The notes: a model not told the origin generated them from the sequence alone. A stretch of 64,000 bases of DNA from Bacillus sp. UNC438CL73TsuS30 (GCF_000482325.1 NZ_KI535295.1:607060-671059), one strand, 5' to 3'; counted from the first letter of the stretch, positions 1 through 10,606 are shown. Translations and numbers: made by a program.

Positions 1-2681
1 TAAAAAATCACCGGTTAAATACGCTTGCTAAAAAGTTTGATATTGAATTAACGCAGCACCACCGCGCTATTTATGATGCAGAAGCCACAGGCTACTTATT
101 GTTAAAAATGCTTAAGGATTCACTTGAAAAGGGTATTGAATACCATGATCAGTTCAATGACAACATGGGGAAAGGGAATGCTTATCAAAGAGCACGTCCA
201 TATCACTGCACCCTACTCGCTCAAAATGAAGTGGGATTAAAGAATTTATTTAAATTAGTTTCGATATCGCATATTGAGTATTATTACAGGGTTCCTCGAT
301 TACCGCGGTCAGTACTTCAAAAATATCGAGAAGGCATTTTAGTTGGTTCCGCATGCAATAAAGGAGAGGTTTTTGAGGGAATGATGCAAAAATCTCCTGA
401 AGAAGTTGAAGCCTTTGCTCATTTTTATGATTATCTTGAGGTTATGCCAAAACCGGTGTATGCTCCGATGTTAGAAATGGAATTAATCAAAAATGAAAAG
501 GCCCTTGAAGAAATTATCGGAAACATTGTGAAGCTGGGGGATAAACTGGGGATTCCAGTAGTCGCAACCGGAAACGTTCATTATTTAAACGAAAACGATA
601 AAATTTATCGAAAAATATTAATCAACTCTCAAGGCGGCGCGAATCCGCTCAACCGCCATCAGCTGCCAGATGTTCACTTTAGGACAACCAATGAAATGCT
701 CGATGCTTTTTCATTTTTGGGGGCTGAAAAGGCTAAGGAAATTGTTGTCACCAATACAAATAAAATTGCTGATATGATCGAGGTTATTAAACCAATCAAG
801 GATGATTTATATACCCCGAAAATCGAGGGTGCCGATGAAGAGATGCGAGAGATGAGCTATGCAATGGCTAGAAAAATCTATGGGGATACACTTCCGGAGA
901 TTGTTGAGGCGCGCTTAGAAAAGGAATTAAAAAGTATTATTGGTCACGGGTTTGCAGTCATTTATTTAATTTCTCATAAGCTCGTAAAAAAATCGCTCGA
1001 TGATGGCTATCTTGTAGGTTCCCGTGGTTCTGTTGGCTCATCATTGGTTGCCACCATGACGGAAATAACAGAGGTTAATCCATTACCACCACATTACATT
1101 TGTCCATCCTGTAAGCATTCCGAGTTTTTTAATGATGGTTCAGTTGGTTCTGGATTTGATTTACCTGATAAGGATTGTCCGCAATGCGGCGGAAAATATC
1201 GCAAGGATGGACATGATATTCCGTTCGAAACTTTCCTTGGCTTTAAAGGGGATAAGGTTCCAGATATTGACTTGAACTTCTCAGGGGAATATCAGCCACG
1301 TGCCCATAATTATACAAAGGTTTTATTTGGTGAAGAGTATGTTTATCGTGCCGGAACAATCGGAACGGTTGCTGATAAGACAGCATTTGGTTATGTAAAA
1401 GCTTATCAACAGGATAATAATCTACAAATACGGGGAGCAGAGGTAGAAAGATTAGCCTCCGGGTGCACAGGAGTCAAAAGAACAACGGGACAGCACCCGG
1501 GGGGGATCATTGTTATCCCTGATTATATGGATGTGTATGATTTTTCGCCGATACAATTCCCAGCGGATGATAAAAATTCTGAATGGAAAACGACCCATTT
1601 TGATTTCCACTCTATCCATGATAATGTCCTAAAGCTTGATATACTCGGACACGACGATCCAACCGTAATCAGGATGCTGCAAGACCTAAGTGGAATCGAC
1701 CCAAAAACGATTCCGACTGATGATCCGGAAGTGATGAAAATTTTTAGTGGAACCGAATCACTCGGGGTAACCGAGCAGCAAATCATGTGTAAAACCGGCA
1801 CATTGGGGATCCCGGAATTTGGAACAAGATTCGTTCGGCAAATGCTTGAAGATACAAAACCAACAACCTTTTCTGAACTTGTTCAAATTTCTGGTCTATC
1901 CCACGGAACAGATGTATGGTTGGGAAATGCCCAAGAACTAATTCATAATCGAACTTGTACACTTAGTGAAGTTATCGGCTGTCGTGATGATATAATGGTC
2001 TATTTAATTTACCAAGGACTTGATCCGTCTTTTGCTTTTAAAATTATGGAATCCGTTCGTAAAGGGAAAGGCTTAAGTGAAGAAATGGAAGCAGAAATGC
2101 GCAAAAATGAAGTGCCAGAATGGTACATTGATTCCTGCAAAAAAATCAAATATATGTTCCCGAAAGCCCATGCTGCTGCATATGTATTAATGGCCGTTAG
2201 GATTGCCTTTTTTAAAGTACATCTGCCGCTTCTTTATTACGCAGCCTACTTCACTGTCCGTGCTGAGGATTTCGATGTGGAGGCAATGGCCCGCGGTTCA
2301 GAAGCTATTCGGGCAAGAATTGAGGAAATCAATGCAAAGGGACTTGAGGCGTCAAATAAAGAGAAAAACCTTTTGACTGTTCTCGAATTAGCTTTGGAAA
2401 TGACGGAAAGAGGATTTTCATTTAAGAAAATTGATTTATACAAATCTTCCGCCTCAGAGTTTATTATAGAGGGAGATTCATTAATTCCACCGTTTAATTC
2501 GATCCCTGGTCTAGGAACAAATGTTGCTTTAAGTATTGTAAAGGCAAGGGAAGAAGGCGAATTTTTATCGAAAGAAGACCTTCAGCAGCGCGGTAAAGTA
2601 TCCAAGACCATTCTTGAATATTTGGACAAACAAGGCGCCCTTGAATCCCTGCCAGAACAAAACCAGCTGTCGCTTTTCTAG
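1..2681 (+). CDS. polC: DNA polymerase III alpha subunit PolC, 5'-truncated by the window
   Basis: This is the catalytic subunit of the replicative polymerase of low-GC Gram-positives, with a built-in proofreading exonuclease. The reading frame is open from base 3 with no start codon, so the N-terminal third lies outside the window; about 893 codons remain of the usual ~1,440. The first residues, [15 protein letters not shown], are the end of the exonuclease domain (Exo III His/Asp). A four-cysteine zinc motif (CPSC...CPQC) is near 1098-1190, followed by the polymerase palm motif [11 protein letters not shown] near 1260. The protein ends QLSLF, a beta-clamp-binding-like tail. Intact over the visible part. 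Confidence 0.97.
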   Translation, partial: KNHRLNTLAKKFDIELTQHHRAIYDAEATGYLLLKMLKDSLEKGIEYHDQFNDNMGKGNAYQRARPYHCTLLAQNEVGLKNLFKLVSISHIEYYYRVPRLPRSVLQKYREGILVGSACNKGEVFEGMMQKSPEEVEAFAHFYDYLEVMPKPVYAPMLEMELIKNEKALEEIIGNIVKLGDKLGIPVVATGNVHYLNENDKIYRKILINSQGGANPLNRHQLPDVHFRTTNEMLDAFSFLGAEKAKEIVVTNTNKIADMIEVIKPIKDDLYTPKIEGADEEMREMSYAMARKIYGDTLPEIVEARLEKELKSIIGHGFAVIYLISHKLVKKSLDDGYLVGSRGSVGSSLVATMTEITEVNPLPPHYICPSCKHSEFFNDGSVGSGFDLPDKDCPQCGGKYRKDGHDIPFETFLGFKGDKVPDIDLNFSGEYQPRAHNYTKVLFGEEYVYRAGTIGTVADKTAFGYVKAYQQDNNLQIRGAEVERLASGCTGVKRTTGQHPGGIIVIPDYMDVYDFSPIQFPADDKNSEWKTTHFDFHSIHDNVLKLDILGHDDPTVIRMLQDLSGIDPKTIPTDDPEVMKIFSGTESLGVTEQQIMCKTGTLGIPEFGTRFVRQMLEDTKPTTFSELVQISGLSHGTDVWLGNAQELIHNRTCTLSEVIGCRDDIMVYLIYQGLDPSFAFKIMESVRKGKGLSEEMEAEMRKNEVPEWYIDSCKKIKYMFPKAHAAAYVLMAVRIAFFKVHLPLLYYAAYFTVRAEDFDVEAMARGSEAIRARIEEINAKGLEASNKEKNLLTVLELALEMTERGFSFKKIDLYKSSASEFIIEGDSLIPPFNSIPGLGTNVALSIVKAREEGEFLSKEDLQQRGKVSKTILEYLDKQGALESLPEQNQLSLF

Positions 2682-2684
2682 ATG

Positions 2685-2805
2685 TCTAGCTCCAGCGCCT
2701 AGCCCCTCGATGGTCTACAGCCGATCCGTCAAGAAGGTAAAGGGCGACCTTCTCGCCGGCTCGTCTTATGCTATGCCTGAGGCTGATCAAGGCGCTTCCG
2801 CCTTT
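2685..2805. repeat. Structured intergenic repeat, copy 1
   Basis: This ~120-bp element lies just after the polC stop. It shares an identical 18-nt left end, CAGCGCCTAGCCCCTCGA, and a near-identical right end, GGCTGAYCAAGGCGCTTMCGC, with the element at 13056-13173. The ends are complementary (AGCGCC with GGCGCT), and the middle holds its own inverted repeat, AGAAGGT/ACCTTCT. The transcript would fold into a branched or long hairpin. The centre differs in sequence between copies but keeps a hairpin, which suggests structural conservation. No coding potential is evident. Confidence 0.75.
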
Positions 2806-2810
2806 CGTGT

Positions 2811-2839
2811 TTGCATATATAACTTGACTATGGTATAGT
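2811..2839 (+). promoter_or_regulatory. Sigma-A promoter of the rimP-nusA-infB operon
   Basis: TTGCAT, a 17-nt spacer and TATAGT lie between the repeat element and the rimP leader. They give a start point near 2846 and a leader of about 135 nt. A second weaker candidate, TTGATA-N19-TATAAT at 2918-2948, has a long spacer. Confidence 0.5.
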
Positions 2840-2875
2840 TTTATTGGAAATACTAAGAAATACTCTCGAATCAAG

Positions 2876-2893
2876 GAGTGGGGCAACCCACTC
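2876..2893 (+). promoter_or_regulatory. Hairpin in the rimP leader
   Basis: A perfect 7-bp stem, GAGTGGG/CCCACTC, is closed by a GCAA tetraloop (GNRA type) and followed by TTTCTTGTTTGT. It sits about 30-45 nt into the predicted transcript. It could be a weak attenuator or an RNA stabiliser; function is inferred from position only. Confidence 0.5.
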
Positions 2894-2982
2894 TTTCTTG
2901 TTTGTAAATAGGGTAAATTGATAAAACTTTCCGTGAACTACATATAATATGGGTGAAAAAAGTCGGTAAAAGGAGGTTAAGC

Positions 2983-3453
2983 ATGAGCAAAGTAACTGAA
3001 GTAGTAGAAAAGCTGGCAGAACCAATCCTGGAAGAACTTGGTTTAGAGTTAGTCGAGATTGAGTATGTAAAAGAAGGAAAAAGCTGGTTTCTCCGCATAT
3101 ATATTGATAAAGATCTCGGAGTCGATATTGAAGACTGCGGAGTAGTGAGTGAACGTCTTAGTGAAAAACTCGATGAATTGGATCCGATTCCCCATAATTA
3201 TTTCCTTGAAGTATCTTCACCCGGTGCTGAACGTCCTTTGAAAAAAAGTAAGGACTTTGAAAAAGCAATTGGAAAAAATGTATTCATAAAAACATATGAA
3301 CCTATTGATGGTGAAAAAAGCTTTGAGGGTCTATTACAAGCGTTTGATGGGCAGACCGTCATCATAGAGGTAAAAATAAAAACTCGCAAAAAAAACATTG
3401 AAATTCCTTATGAAAAGATTGCAAATGCACGACTGGCTGTTTCTTTTTCATAA
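2983..3453 (+). CDS. rimP: Ribosome maturation factor RimP
   Basis: RimP helps mature the 30S ribosomal subunit. The 156-residue protein has the usual family length, and the sequence [11 protein letters not shown] in the middle is a family hallmark. The ATG at 2983 is chosen because a strong AAAGGAGG site ends 9 nt before it; an upstream GTG at 2953 has no comparable site. It is the first gene of the rimP-nusA-rnpM-ylxQ-infB-ylxP-rbfA run, the standard Bacillus order. Confidence 0.96.
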   Translation: MSKVTEVVEKLAEPILEELGLELVEIEYVKEGKSWFLRIYIDKDLGVDIEDCGVVSERLSEKLDELDPIPHNYFLEVSSPGAERPLKKSKDFEKAIGKNVFIKTYEPIDGEKSFEGLLQAFDGQTVIIEVKIKTRKKNIEIPYEKIANARLAVSFS

Positions 3454-3491
3454 TTGAGAAATTTAAATAAAGGTTAGGGGGATACAAGAAA

Positions 3492-4616
3492 ATGAGCAGC
3501 GAACTATTAGATGCTCTTACCATACTGGAAAGAGAAAAAGGAATTTCCAGAGATGTTTTAATCGAAGCGATTGAAGCGGCACTTATCTCAGCATATCGCC
3601 GTAATTTTAATCAGGCACAAAATGTGAGAATTGATTTGAATTTACAATCAGGATCAATGAGGGTTTTTGCTAGAAAAGAGGTAGTCGATCAAGTATTTGA
3701 CCCGCGCCTTGAAATTTCAATTGAAGATGCACGAAGAATTAATCCAAATTACCAAGTAGAAGATGTAGTTGAAATGGAAGTAACACCTAAAGATTTTGGA
3801 AGAATTGCAGCTCAAACAGCAAAGCAAGTGGTGACACAGCGTGTTAGAGAAGCTGAAAGAGGTATTATTTATTCTGAATTTATTGACCGTGAAGAAGATA
3901 TCATGACAGGTATCGTTCAAAGACTGGATTCTAAGTTTATCTATGTAAGCCTTGGCAAAATTGAAGCATTGCTTCCGGTCAACGAACAAATGCCAAATGA
4001 ACGCTATAAACCACATGATCGTATCAAGGTATTTATTACAAAGGTTGAAAAAACAACAAAAGGACCGCAAATCTTTGTATCTCGTACACATCCGGGATTG
4101 CTCAAGCGCTTGTTTGAAATCGAAGTACCTGAGATCTACGATGGAACGGTTGAAATTAAATCCGTTGCCCGCGAGGCAGGAGATCGTTCCAAAATTTCCG
4201 TTCATTCCGATAATTCTGAGGTTGATCCGGTGGGTTCTTGTGTCGGACCAAAAGGAACACGGGTTCAAGCAGTTGTGAATGAGTTAAAAGGTGAAAAAAT
4301 TGATATTGTGAAATGGTCAGATGATCCTGTTGTCTTTGTTGCAAATTCCTTAAGTCCTTCTAAAGTTTTGGATGTAATGGTAAATGAAGCGGATAAAGCA
4401 ACAACAGTGGTTGTCCCAGATTATCAACTTTCCCTTGCAATTGGTAAACGCGGTCAAAACGCAAGACTGGCAGCGAAGTTAACGGGTTGGAAAATTGATA
4501 TTAAATCAGAAACCGAAGCACGTGATTTAGGGATTTATCCACGTGAAGAAACAATCAGACTTTTTGATGATCAAGTTGACGACGATCATTTCGAATTCGA
4601 AGATGAATTAGATTAA
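3492..4616 (+). CDS. nusA: Transcription termination/antitermination factor NusA
   Basis: NusA binds RNA polymerase and nascent RNA and promotes pausing and termination. The 374-residue protein has the N-terminal polymerase-binding domain (1-~125), an S1 domain (~135-200, GIVQRLDSKFIYVSLGKIEALLP) and two KH domains (~230-345, with VGPKGTR and IGKRGQNARLA). It ends in an acidic tail and lacks the C-terminal repeats of E. coli NusA, as expected for Bacillus. It lies 38 nt after rimP with a GGGGG-type ribosome site. Confidence 0.97.
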   Translation: MSSELLDALTILEREKGISRDVLIEAIEAALISAYRRNFNQAQNVRIDLNLQSGSMRVFARKEVVDQVFDPRLEISIEDARRINPNYQVEDVVEMEVTPKDFGRIAAQTAKQVVTQRVREAERGIIYSEFIDREEDIMTGIVQRLDSKFIYVSLGKIEALLPVNEQMPNERYKPHDRIKVFITKVEKTTKGPQIFVSRTHPGLLKRLFEIEVPEIYDGTVEIKSVAREAGDRSKISVHSDNSEVDPVGSCVGPKGTRVQAVVNELKGEKIDIVKWSDDPVVFVANSLSPSKVLDVMVNEADKATTVVVPDYQLSLAIGKRGQNARLAAKLTGWKIDIKSETEARDLGIYPREETIRLFDDQVDDDHFEFEDELD

Positions 4617-4635
4617 TTGGTGGAGGTGAATGATC

Positions 4636-4920
4636 GTGAACACGCGTAAAAAAGTTCCAATGCGTAAATGTGTGGCAACAGGTGAAATGAAGCCCAAAAA
4701 AGAACTCGTTCGCATCGTTCGCTCACAGGAAGGAGATGTCTCCATTGACCTGACTGGGAAAAAATCAGGCAGAGGTGCATATCTTTCAAAGGACAAGGAA
4801 GCTGTCCTTCAAGCCAAGAAGAAAAACATCTTATCTAACCACCTACAAGTTTCTATAGAAGAATCATTGTATGAAGAACTACTAGAGCTGATAGAGAAGG
4901 AGAACAGACTATCCAAATGA
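4636..4920 (+). CDS. rnpM: RNase P modulator RnpM (YlxR)
   Basis: This small basic RNA-binding protein is of the YlxR family, recently described as a modulator of RNase P in B. subtilis. The family core is visible: [22 protein letters not shown] near the start and GRGAYLSKD mid-protein. I chose the GTG at 4636 because the GGAGGTGA site at 4622-4629 is 9 nt from it; the in-frame ATG at 4630 would touch the ribosome site. Its stop overlaps the start of the next gene (ATGA), indicating translational coupling. Confidence 0.9.
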   Translation: MNTRKKVPMRKCVATGEMKPKKELVRIVRSQEGDVSIDLTGKKSGRGAYLSKDKEAVLQAKKKNILSNHLQVSIEESLYEELLELIEKENRLSK

Positions 4921-5219
4921 ACCAGCAACAATGGATGTCATTGCTTGGCTTAGCCAATCGAGCACGTAAGATCACATCGGGTGAGGAGCTTACCGTCAAA
5001 CAGATTCAGAGCGGAGGCGCAAAGCTCATTTTATTATCAGCAGATGCATCTGGAAATACAACCAAAAAAATTTCAGACAAGTGTAAATCGTATGAAGTTC
5101 CATTGAAAATAGTGGAAAATCGTCATCTTCTTGGCCATGCAATTGGCAAAGAAGCCCGCGTAGTTGTAGCTGTTTTGGATGATGGATTTGCTAAAAAACT
5201 GGTAACGTTGCTCGATTAA
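4917..5219 (+). CDS. ylxQ: L7Ae-family K-turn binding protein YlxQ
   Basis: This 100-residue protein belongs to the L7Ae/L30e/S12e/Gadd45 ribosomal protein family, whose members bind kink-turn [22 protein letters not shown] at the N-terminus and [13 protein letters not shown] are family features. It overlaps rnpM by 4 nt and precedes infB, the conserved Bacillus position. B. subtilis literature also uses rplGA. The exact RNA partner is not deducible from sequence. Confidence 0.92.
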   Translation: MNQQQWMSLLGLANRARKITSGEELTVKQIQSGGAKLILLSADASGNTTKKISDKCKSYEVPLKIVENRHLLGHAIGKEARVVVAVLDDGFAKKLVTLLD

Positions 5220-5238
5220 TTTTAGCGGGGGTGAAAAA

Positions 5239-7512
5239 ATGAGTAAAATACGTGTTTATGAATATGCAAAGAAACATAATGTTTCAAGTAAAGATGTAAT
5301 TACAAAATTAAAAGAAATGAATATAGAGGTTTCTAACCATATGGCAACAATTGAAGATGCAGATATAGTAAAACTAGACGTAACCTTTAATAAAAACACT
5401 AGCAATACACAACAGAAACAAACAAAACCGCAACAGCAGAATCGTTCAAATCAAAGACCACAACAGCAGGGAGCGAAGCCACAGGTGCAGAGTAAAACAA
5501 GTCCAAAGGCTTTTGAAGATGATGACTCAAAAAATGCTGCTCCTAGTAAGGTAAAAGTTGTCTCTCCTCCAAAAACGGTTGAAGGTAAAAAGCAAAACCA
5601 AGAATTCCAATCAAAGGAAAACAAAGTTTTCAATTCAGGAAAAGGTAATAATAAAAAACCTTTTAATAATCATCAAAATCGCAATAATAATAACAATCGT
5701 AAAAAGAACCATACACCTGTTCAACAAGCACAGCCACAAAAGAAGAAAGAAAAAGAGCTGCCGGCAAAAATTACTTTTAGCGAATCTTTGACTGTTGGAG
5801 AGCTAGCTAAAAAAATATACCGTGAGCCTTCTGAAATCATCAAGAAGCTCTTTTTACTTGGTGTTATGGCGACAATCAACCAAGTATTAGATAAAGATGC
5901 GATTGAATTGATTGCAAGTGAATATGGAGTTGAGGTTGAAGAGGAAATCAAAATCGATACAACCGATTTAGAGGTTTATTTTACAGAGGATCCAACGGAA
6001 GAACTTGTAGAAAGACCAGCGGTTGTTACGATCATGGGACACGTTGACCATGGTAAAACAACTTTACTCGATTCTATCCGGAATACAAAAGTAACCGAGG
6101 GAGAAGCAGGTGGAATCACCCAGCATATCGGTGCTTATCAAGTAGTTGAAAACGGTAAGAAGATTACCTTCTTAGATACACCGGGACACGCTGCTTTTAC
6201 AACGATGCGTGCACGTGGTGCAAAAATTACCGATATTACAATCCTTGTTGTTGCTGCAGATGACGGTGTAATGCCGCAAACGGTTGAGGCGATTAACCAT
6301 GCGAAGGCAGCTGAAGTTCCAATTATCGTTGCCGTTAATAAAATGGATAAAGAAGCAGCGAATGCTGATCGTGTTATGCAGGAATTAACAGAGCACGGAT
6401 TGGTTTCAGAAGCTTGGGGTGGGGATACTATCTTTGTACCACTTTCTGCAAAAACAGGGGATGGAATCGATAATCTATTAGAAATGATTCTCCTTGTCAG
6501 TGAAGTAGAGGAATATAAAGCGAATCCTAACCGAAAGGCTTTAGGTACAGTTATCGAGGCACAATTGGATAAAGGCCGCGGATCTGTTGCAACCTTACTG
6601 ATTCAAAACGGTTCATTAAAAATCGGGGATCCGATTGTTGTAGGAAACACTTTTGGCCGTGTTCGGGCCATGGTAAATGATAAAGGACGCCGTGTCAAAG
6701 AGGCAGGCCCATCGACTCCTGTTGAAATTACTGGGCTTAACGATGTTCCACAAGCTGGAGATCGCTTTGTTGTTTTTGACGACGAAAAAACGGCACGTCA
6801 GGTTGGGGAAGCACGTGCACAACAGGCACTTGCCGCACATCGTGGCGAAAAGTCCCGTGTTAGCTTAGAAAACTTATTTGAACAATTAAAACAGGGTGAA
6901 ATGAAGGACTTGAATGTCATTATCAAAGCCGACGTTCAGGGCTCAGCTGAAGCTGTTGCCGCTTCACTCATGAAAATCGATGTAGAAGGCGTTAATATCA
7001 AAATTATTCACAGTGGTGCTGGAGCGATTAACGAGTCGGATATTACGCTTGCTGCTGCTTCTAATGCGATTGTGATTGGTTTCAATGTTCGTCCAGATGC
7101 AAATGCAAAGCGTGCTGCTGAGGCAGAGGATGTTGACGTACGCCTTCACCGTATTATTTATAAGGTAATTGAAGAAATTGAAGCGGCCATGAAGGGAATG
7201 CTTGATCCAGAATTTGAAGAAAAGATTATTGGTCAAGCTGAGGTCCGCCAAACCTTCAAGGTTTCCAAAGTAGGAACGATTGCTGGTTCATATGTAACGG
7301 ATGGAAAAATCACCCGCGATAGCGGCATTCGCTTAATTCGAAACGGCGTAGTCATCTTTGAAGGGCAAATTGATGCCTTAAAACGCTTTAAAGATGATGC
7401 AAAAGAAGTTGCACAAGGATATGAATGCGGTATTACCATTAAAAACTTTAATGATGTTAAAGAGGGAGATATCATTGAAGCCTATATAATGGAAGAAGTA
7501 GAACGGAAATGA
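5239..7512 (+). CDS. infB: Translation initiation factor IF-2
   Basis: IF-2 is a GTPase that brings fMet-tRNA to the 30S subunit and promotes 50S joining. The 757-residue protein has an IF2_N module (1-~50), a long low-complexity linker rich in Q, N and K (~52-175), a second IF2_N-like module (~175-230), the G domain with [17 protein letters not shown] and NKMDK (~265-410), and the C-terminal barrels. It is longer than the ~716 residues of B. subtilis IF-2 as I recall it, mainly through the linker. Start ATG follows GCGGGGGTGA. Confidence 0.97.
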   Translation: MSKIRVYEYAKKHNVSSKDVITKLKEMNIEVSNHMATIEDADIVKLDVTFNKNTSNTQQKQTKPQQQNRSNQRPQQQGAKPQVQSKTSPKAFEDDDSKNAAPSKVKVVSPPKTVEGKKQNQEFQSKENKVFNSGKGNNKKPFNNHQNRNNNNNRKKNHTPVQQAQPQKKKEKELPAKITFSESLTVGELAKKIYREPSEIIKKLFLLGVMATINQVLDKDAIELIASEYGVEVEEEIKIDTTDLEVYFTEDPTEELVERPAVVTIMGHVDHGKTTLLDSIRNTKVTEGEAGGITQHIGAYQVVENGKKITFLDTPGHAAFTTMRARGAKITDITILVVAADDGVMPQTVEAINHAKAAEVPIIVAVNKMDKEAANADRVMQELTEHGLVSEAWGGDTIFVPLSAKTGDGIDNLLEMILLVSEVEEYKANPNRKALGTVIEAQLDKGRGSVATLLIQNGSLKIGDPIVVGNTFGRVRAMVNDKGRRVKEAGPSTPVEITGLNDVPQAGDRFVVFDDEKTARQVGEARAQQALAAHRGEKSRVSLENLFEQLKQGEMKDLNVIIKADVQGSAEAVAASLMKIDVEGVNIKIIHSGAGAINESDITLAAASNAIVIGFNVRPDANAKRAAEAEDVDVRLHRIIYKVIEEIEAAMKGMLDPEFEEKIIGQAEVRQTFKVSKVGTIAGSYVTDGKITRDSGIRLIRNGVVIFEGQIDALKRFKDDAKEVAQGYECGITIKNFNDVKEGDIIEAYIMEEVERK

Positions 7513-7790
7513 TCATCGGCTCAGCCGTATGTGAATGCATCATCTACGATGCCCATTCATTAAAGGATAAACGTTCCGTTCTGCAACGAATCCTAACTCG
7601 GTTAAGGCAAAAATTTAATATTTCTGTTTCAGAGGTAGATTTCCAGGATGTATGGCAAAGAACAAAAATTGCCATTGTTGTGGTTACCCAGGCAAAAGTT
7701 TCAACCGAACAGGAACTACAGAATGCGTTACGATTTGTTGATTCGTTCCCAGAGATAGAGAGAGCGATCACCGAGATTGAATGGCTTTAG
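7509..7790 (+). CDS. ylxP: YlxP (DUF503) protein
   Basis: This 93-residue protein of the YlxP/DUF503 family starts [22 protein letters not shown], the typical family N-terminus. It overlaps infB by 4 nt (ATGA), so it is translationally coupled. In many Firmicutes it lies between infB and rbfA, suggesting a role in ribosome or translation biology, but the molecular function is not established to my knowledge. Confidence 0.92.
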   Translation: MIIGSAVCECIIYDAHSLKDKRSVLQRILTRLRQKFNISVSEVDFQDVWQRTKIAIVVVTQAKVSTEQELQNALRFVDSFPEIERAITEIEWL

Positions 7791-7807
7791 ATTAAGAGGT
7801 GAATGTG

Positions 7808-8179
7808 ATGAGCCACAGAGCAAATCGTGTGGGAGAACAAATGAAGAAAGAACTGAGTGACATCATCGGACGTAAAATTAAAGATCCACGGATTGGTTTT
7901 GTGACGGTAACAGATGTCCAGGTTACTGGGGATCTCCAACAAGCAAAGGTATATATATCCGTATTAGGCGATGATGAACAAAAGGAGAATACATTAAAGG
8001 GTCTGGCTAAAGCGAAAGGATTTATTCGTACAGAGATCGGCCACCGTATTCGACTGCGCAAAACACCAGAAATCATCTTTGAATTCGATGAATCCATTGA
8101 TTACGGAAATCGAATTGAAAACCTTCTTCATCAATTACACCATGAAGATAAACCACTTCAAAAAAATGATGAAGAGTAG
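7808..8179 (+). CDS. rbfA: Ribosome-binding factor A
   Basis: RbfA is a KH-fold 30S maturation factor that binds near helix 1 of 16S rRNA. The 123-residue protein shows [26 protein letters not shown] and [15 protein letters not shown], all diagnostic. The ATG at 7808 is selected because GAGGTG at 7796-7801 is well spaced; a GTG at 7799 overlaps that site. It is the last gene before a strong hairpin terminator. Confidence 0.96.
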   Translation: MSHRANRVGEQMKKELSDIIGRKIKDPRIGFVTVTDVQVTGDLQQAKVYISVLGDDEQKENTLKGLAKAKGFIRTEIGHRIRLRKTPEIIFEFDESIDYGNRIENLLHQLHHEDKPLQKNDEE

Positions 8180-8185
8180 ATATCG

Positions 8186-8214
8186 ATGGATAGACATTTG
8201 TCTATCCATTTTTT
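8186..8214 (+). terminator. Intrinsic terminator between rbfA and truB
   Basis: A perfect 11-bp inverted repeat, ATGGATAGACA/TGTCTATCCAT, with a tiny loop is followed by six T residues. It separates rbfA from truB, so truB-ribF expression would depend on read-through or a separate start. Confidence 0.8.
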
Positions 8215-8231
8215 GATAGGGAGTGAATTTG

Positions 8232-9152
8232 TTGGAAGGTATTTTACCATTATTTAAACCAGCCGGAATGACGTCACATGATTGTGTATTTAAATTAAGG
8301 AAGATATTAAAGACAAAAAAGGTTGGACATACAGGCACGCTTGATCCGGATGTAACCGGAGTCCTGCCAATTTGTATTGGAAAGGCAACGAAGGTAGCAG
8401 AATATATCACAGATGCCGGCAAAGCGTACGAGGGAGAAGTAACAATCGGGTATTCAACGACAACTGAGGATGCATCTGGTGAAGTAGTTGAAGAGAAAAA
8501 TGTCAACCGTTCTATTCCAAGAGAAGAAATACTTCAAGTCCTACAATCCCTGTCTGGTGAAATAGAGCAGACCCCGCCAATGTTTTCAGCGGTTAAGGTC
8601 GATGGTGTCCGCCTTTATGAATATGCCAGAAAAGGGATTGAAGTAGAACGGCCAACCCGGAAGGTTTTCATCAAATCCATTGAACTTCTTGATGACAGGG
8701 AAATATTTTCGGGTGACACGATATCCTTTCGATTTCGAGTAAGTTGCAGCAAAGGAACCTATATCCGAACCCTGGCAGTAACAATCGGTGAAAAACTTGG
8801 ATATCCATCCCATATGTCAAAATTAACAAGAATTCAATCAGCAACCTATACGTTAGAAGATTGTTTAACTTTTGATGAAATAGGAAACTTAATGGAAACT
8901 GGAAGGATCAAAGAAATATTAAGGCCTTTGGAATCAGCACTTTCCCATTTGCCGAAATACGTAATTAATGATACAGTAGCAGAGAAAGTAAAGAATGGTG
9001 CGATTTTACCGATTCCAGAACATCTAAAAAATAGTAACGGACCTATAGTCACTGAAACTGGGGAGGGACAGGCACTTGCTATCTATACAGAGCATCCAGG
9101 CAAGCCCGGACTTATGAAACCAGTTAAAGTGTTAAGAAATGATCACGATTAA
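8232..9152 (+). CDS. truB: tRNA pseudouridine(55) synthase TruB
   Basis: TruB makes pseudouridine 55 in the T-loop of tRNAs. The catalytic motif VGHTGTLDPDVTGVLPICIG, with the conserved Asp in GTLDP, is close to the N-terminus, and the 306-residue length is normal. The start is uncertain: TTG codons at 8229 and 8232 and a GTG at 8223 are in frame. The AGGGAG ribosome site at 8218-8223 best fits TTG 8232, and the protein would then begin MEGILPLFKPAGMTSHD. Confidence 0.94.
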   Translation: MEGILPLFKPAGMTSHDCVFKLRKILKTKKVGHTGTLDPDVTGVLPICIGKATKVAEYITDAGKAYEGEVTIGYSTTTEDASGEVVEEKNVNRSIPREEILQVLQSLSGEIEQTPPMFSAVKVDGVRLYEYARKGIEVERPTRKVFIKSIELLDDREIFSGDTISFRFRVSCSKGTYIRTLAVTIGEKLGYPSHMSKLTRIQSATYTLEDCLTFDEIGNLMETGRIKEILRPLESALSHLPKYVINDTVAEKVKNGAILPIPEHLKNSNGPIVTETGEGQALAIYTEHPGKPGLMKPVKVLRNDHD

Positions 9153-9184
9153 TCAGGGTACGGTATAGAAAGAGTGAGTTTCAA

Positions 9185-10171
9185 TTGGAAGTAAAGAAGC
9201 TTAATTTTCCTAATTTTACAGACATTAGTGGGTTACCGCCATTATCAATGGCTCTCGGGTATTTCGACGGAGTTCACCTTGGCCATCAACAAGTAATTTT
9301 AGAAGCCATGAGACAGGCGAAAGAACTTGGTTTGAAGAGCGCTGTCATGACTTTTGATCCACACCCATCCGTGGTGTTGGGGAAATCTGAGCAGCATGTC
9401 CACTATATTACACCATTATCAGAAAAAATTTACATCCTCGAAAAGATGGGGATTGATTATGTATTTATTATTCATTTTACTACAGAATTTGCAAACCTTC
9501 TTCCGCAAGAATTTATTGACCAATATGTAATAAACTTAAATGTTAAACATGTCGTGGCGGGTTTTGACTTCACATACGGAAAAATGGGAAAAGGGACAAT
9601 GGAAACCATCCCTTTCCATTCAAGAGGACAATTCACCTTTTCCGTCATTCCAAAGCTAACCAAAAAGGAAGAAAAGGTGAGCTCGACCCGAATAAGGAAT
9701 TTATTAAAAGATGGGAGAACAGCTGAGCTTCCCGATTTATTAGGAAGAAACTATACAACGGCGGGAACCGTTATTCATGGTGATAAACGCGGAAGGACAA
9801 TTGGATTTCCTACCGCGAACGTGGATGTTGGGGAGGAATATCTATTACCTCCGCTTGGTGTTTATTCGGTGAGAATGAAGATAGATGGAAAGTGGTACAA
9901 CGGGGTATGTAATCTCGGGATTAAACCTACTTTCAATAATGAAGCGAAAAAGCCCTCAGTTGAGGTTCATTTATTCGAATTTAATCAAATGATTTATGGT
10001 AAAGAGGTAAAGGTTGAATGGCATCAATTTATTCGCAAAGAACAAAAGTTTTCGGGTATTGAAGAATTGGTAGCGCAAATTGAAAGAGATAAACAAACTG
10101 CACTGAATTATTTTAAAAAATTCGACAAAGTCCCCGAAGATTGTAGTGAATCAACCACTTTCTTACATTAA
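9185..10171 (+). CDS. ribF: Bifunctional riboflavin kinase/FAD synthetase
   Basis: This enzyme (ribC in B. subtilis) phosphorylates riboflavin to FMN and adenylates FMN to FAD. The N-terminal FAD synthetase domain shows LGYFDGVHLGHQ and VMTFDPHPS; the C-terminal riboflavin kinase domain shows GDKRGRTIGFPTAN and the PLGVYSV segment (~185-310). The 328-residue length is normal. The TTG start at 9185 follows an AGAGTGAG-type site. It is 32 nt after truB, so the two are probably co-transcribed. Confidence 0.96.
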   Translation: MEVKKLNFPNFTDISGLPPLSMALGYFDGVHLGHQQVILEAMRQAKELGLKSAVMTFDPHPSVVLGKSEQHVHYITPLSEKIYILEKMGIDYVFIIHFTTEFANLLPQEFIDQYVINLNVKHVVAGFDFTYGKMGKGTMETIPFHSRGQFTFSVIPKLTKKEEKVSSTRIRNLLKDGRTAELPDLLGRNYTTAGTVIHGDKRGRTIGFPTANVDVGEEYLLPPLGVYSVRMKIDGKWYNGVCNLGIKPTFNNEAKKPSVEVHLFEFNQMIYGKEVKVEWHQFIRKEQKFSGIEELVAQIERDKQTALNYFKKFDKVPEDCSESTTFLH

Positions 10172-10185
10172 AATCAAGGTTTCAC

Positions 10186-10214
10186 TTGCATTTTAGACTG
10201 AAACATTGTATTCT
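10186..10214 (+). promoter_or_regulatory. Candidate sigma-A promoter of rpsO
   Basis: TTGCAT, a 17-nt spacer and TATTCT begin just after the ribF stop, giving an rpsO leader of about 85 nt. Confidence 0.45.
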
Positions 10215-10242
10215 TATTAACGTATTAAAAAACCTTTGCTTG

Positions 10243-10266
10243 GCAAGTCGATTCACCGACGCTTGC
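10243..10266 (+). promoter_or_regulatory. Stem-loop in the rpsO leader
   Basis: GCAAGTCG pairs with CGA-CG-CTTGC around an ATTCAC loop, about 40 nt before the rpsO start codon. S15 represses its own mRNA by binding leader structures in several bacteria, including Geobacillus, so this is a candidate S15 site. No formal match was made. Confidence 0.4.
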
Positions 10267-10305
10267 TCAGTAACAGGGGATTCATATTTTAGGAGGTGAA
10301 TTAGG

Positions 10306-10575
10306 ATGGCAATCACTCAAGAGCGTAAAAATGAAATTATCGCTGAGTATAAAACTCATGAAAACGATACTGGATCTGCAGAGGTTCAAATCGCTGTCCT
10401 TACTGAATCAATCAACAATTTGAATGAGCACTTACGTACTCACAAAAAAGATCACCACTCACGTCGTGGTTTGTTGAAAATGGTTGGTAAGCGTCGTAAT
10501 CTTTTATCTTACCTACGTAACAAAGATGTTCAACGTTACCGTGTGCTAATCAATAAGCTTGGTCTTCGTCGATAA
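10306..10575 (+). CDS. rpsO: 30S ribosomal protein S15
   Basis: S15 is a primary 16S rRNA-binding protein of the 30S platform. The 89-residue sequence is typical, with [21 protein letters not shown] and [15 protein letters not shown] strong AGGAGGTG site precedes the ATG. It stands between ribF and pnp with its own promoter candidate and terminator, as in many bacteria. Confidence 0.98.
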   Translation: MAITQERKNEIIAEYKTHENDTGSAEVQIAVLTESINNLNEHLRTHKKDHHSRRGLLKMVGKRRNLLSYLRNKDVQRYRVLINKLGLRR

Positions 10576-10582
10576 TCAACAG

Positions 10583-10606
10583 AAGCGGGATTTTTCCCGC
10601 TTTTTT
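10583..10606 (+). terminator. rpsO terminator
   Basis: AAGCGGGA-TTTT-TCCCGCTT is followed by T residues, a few bases after the rpsO stop. Confidence 0.85.

Noticed and set aside
2614..2838. Open frame across the end of polC and the repeat element
   Set aside because: It only reads through the structured repeat and polC in another frame; no ribosome site.
3717..4268. 183-codon open frame on the minus strand inside nusA
   Set aside because: It is antisense to a clear nusA, has no ribosome site and its product lacks family features.
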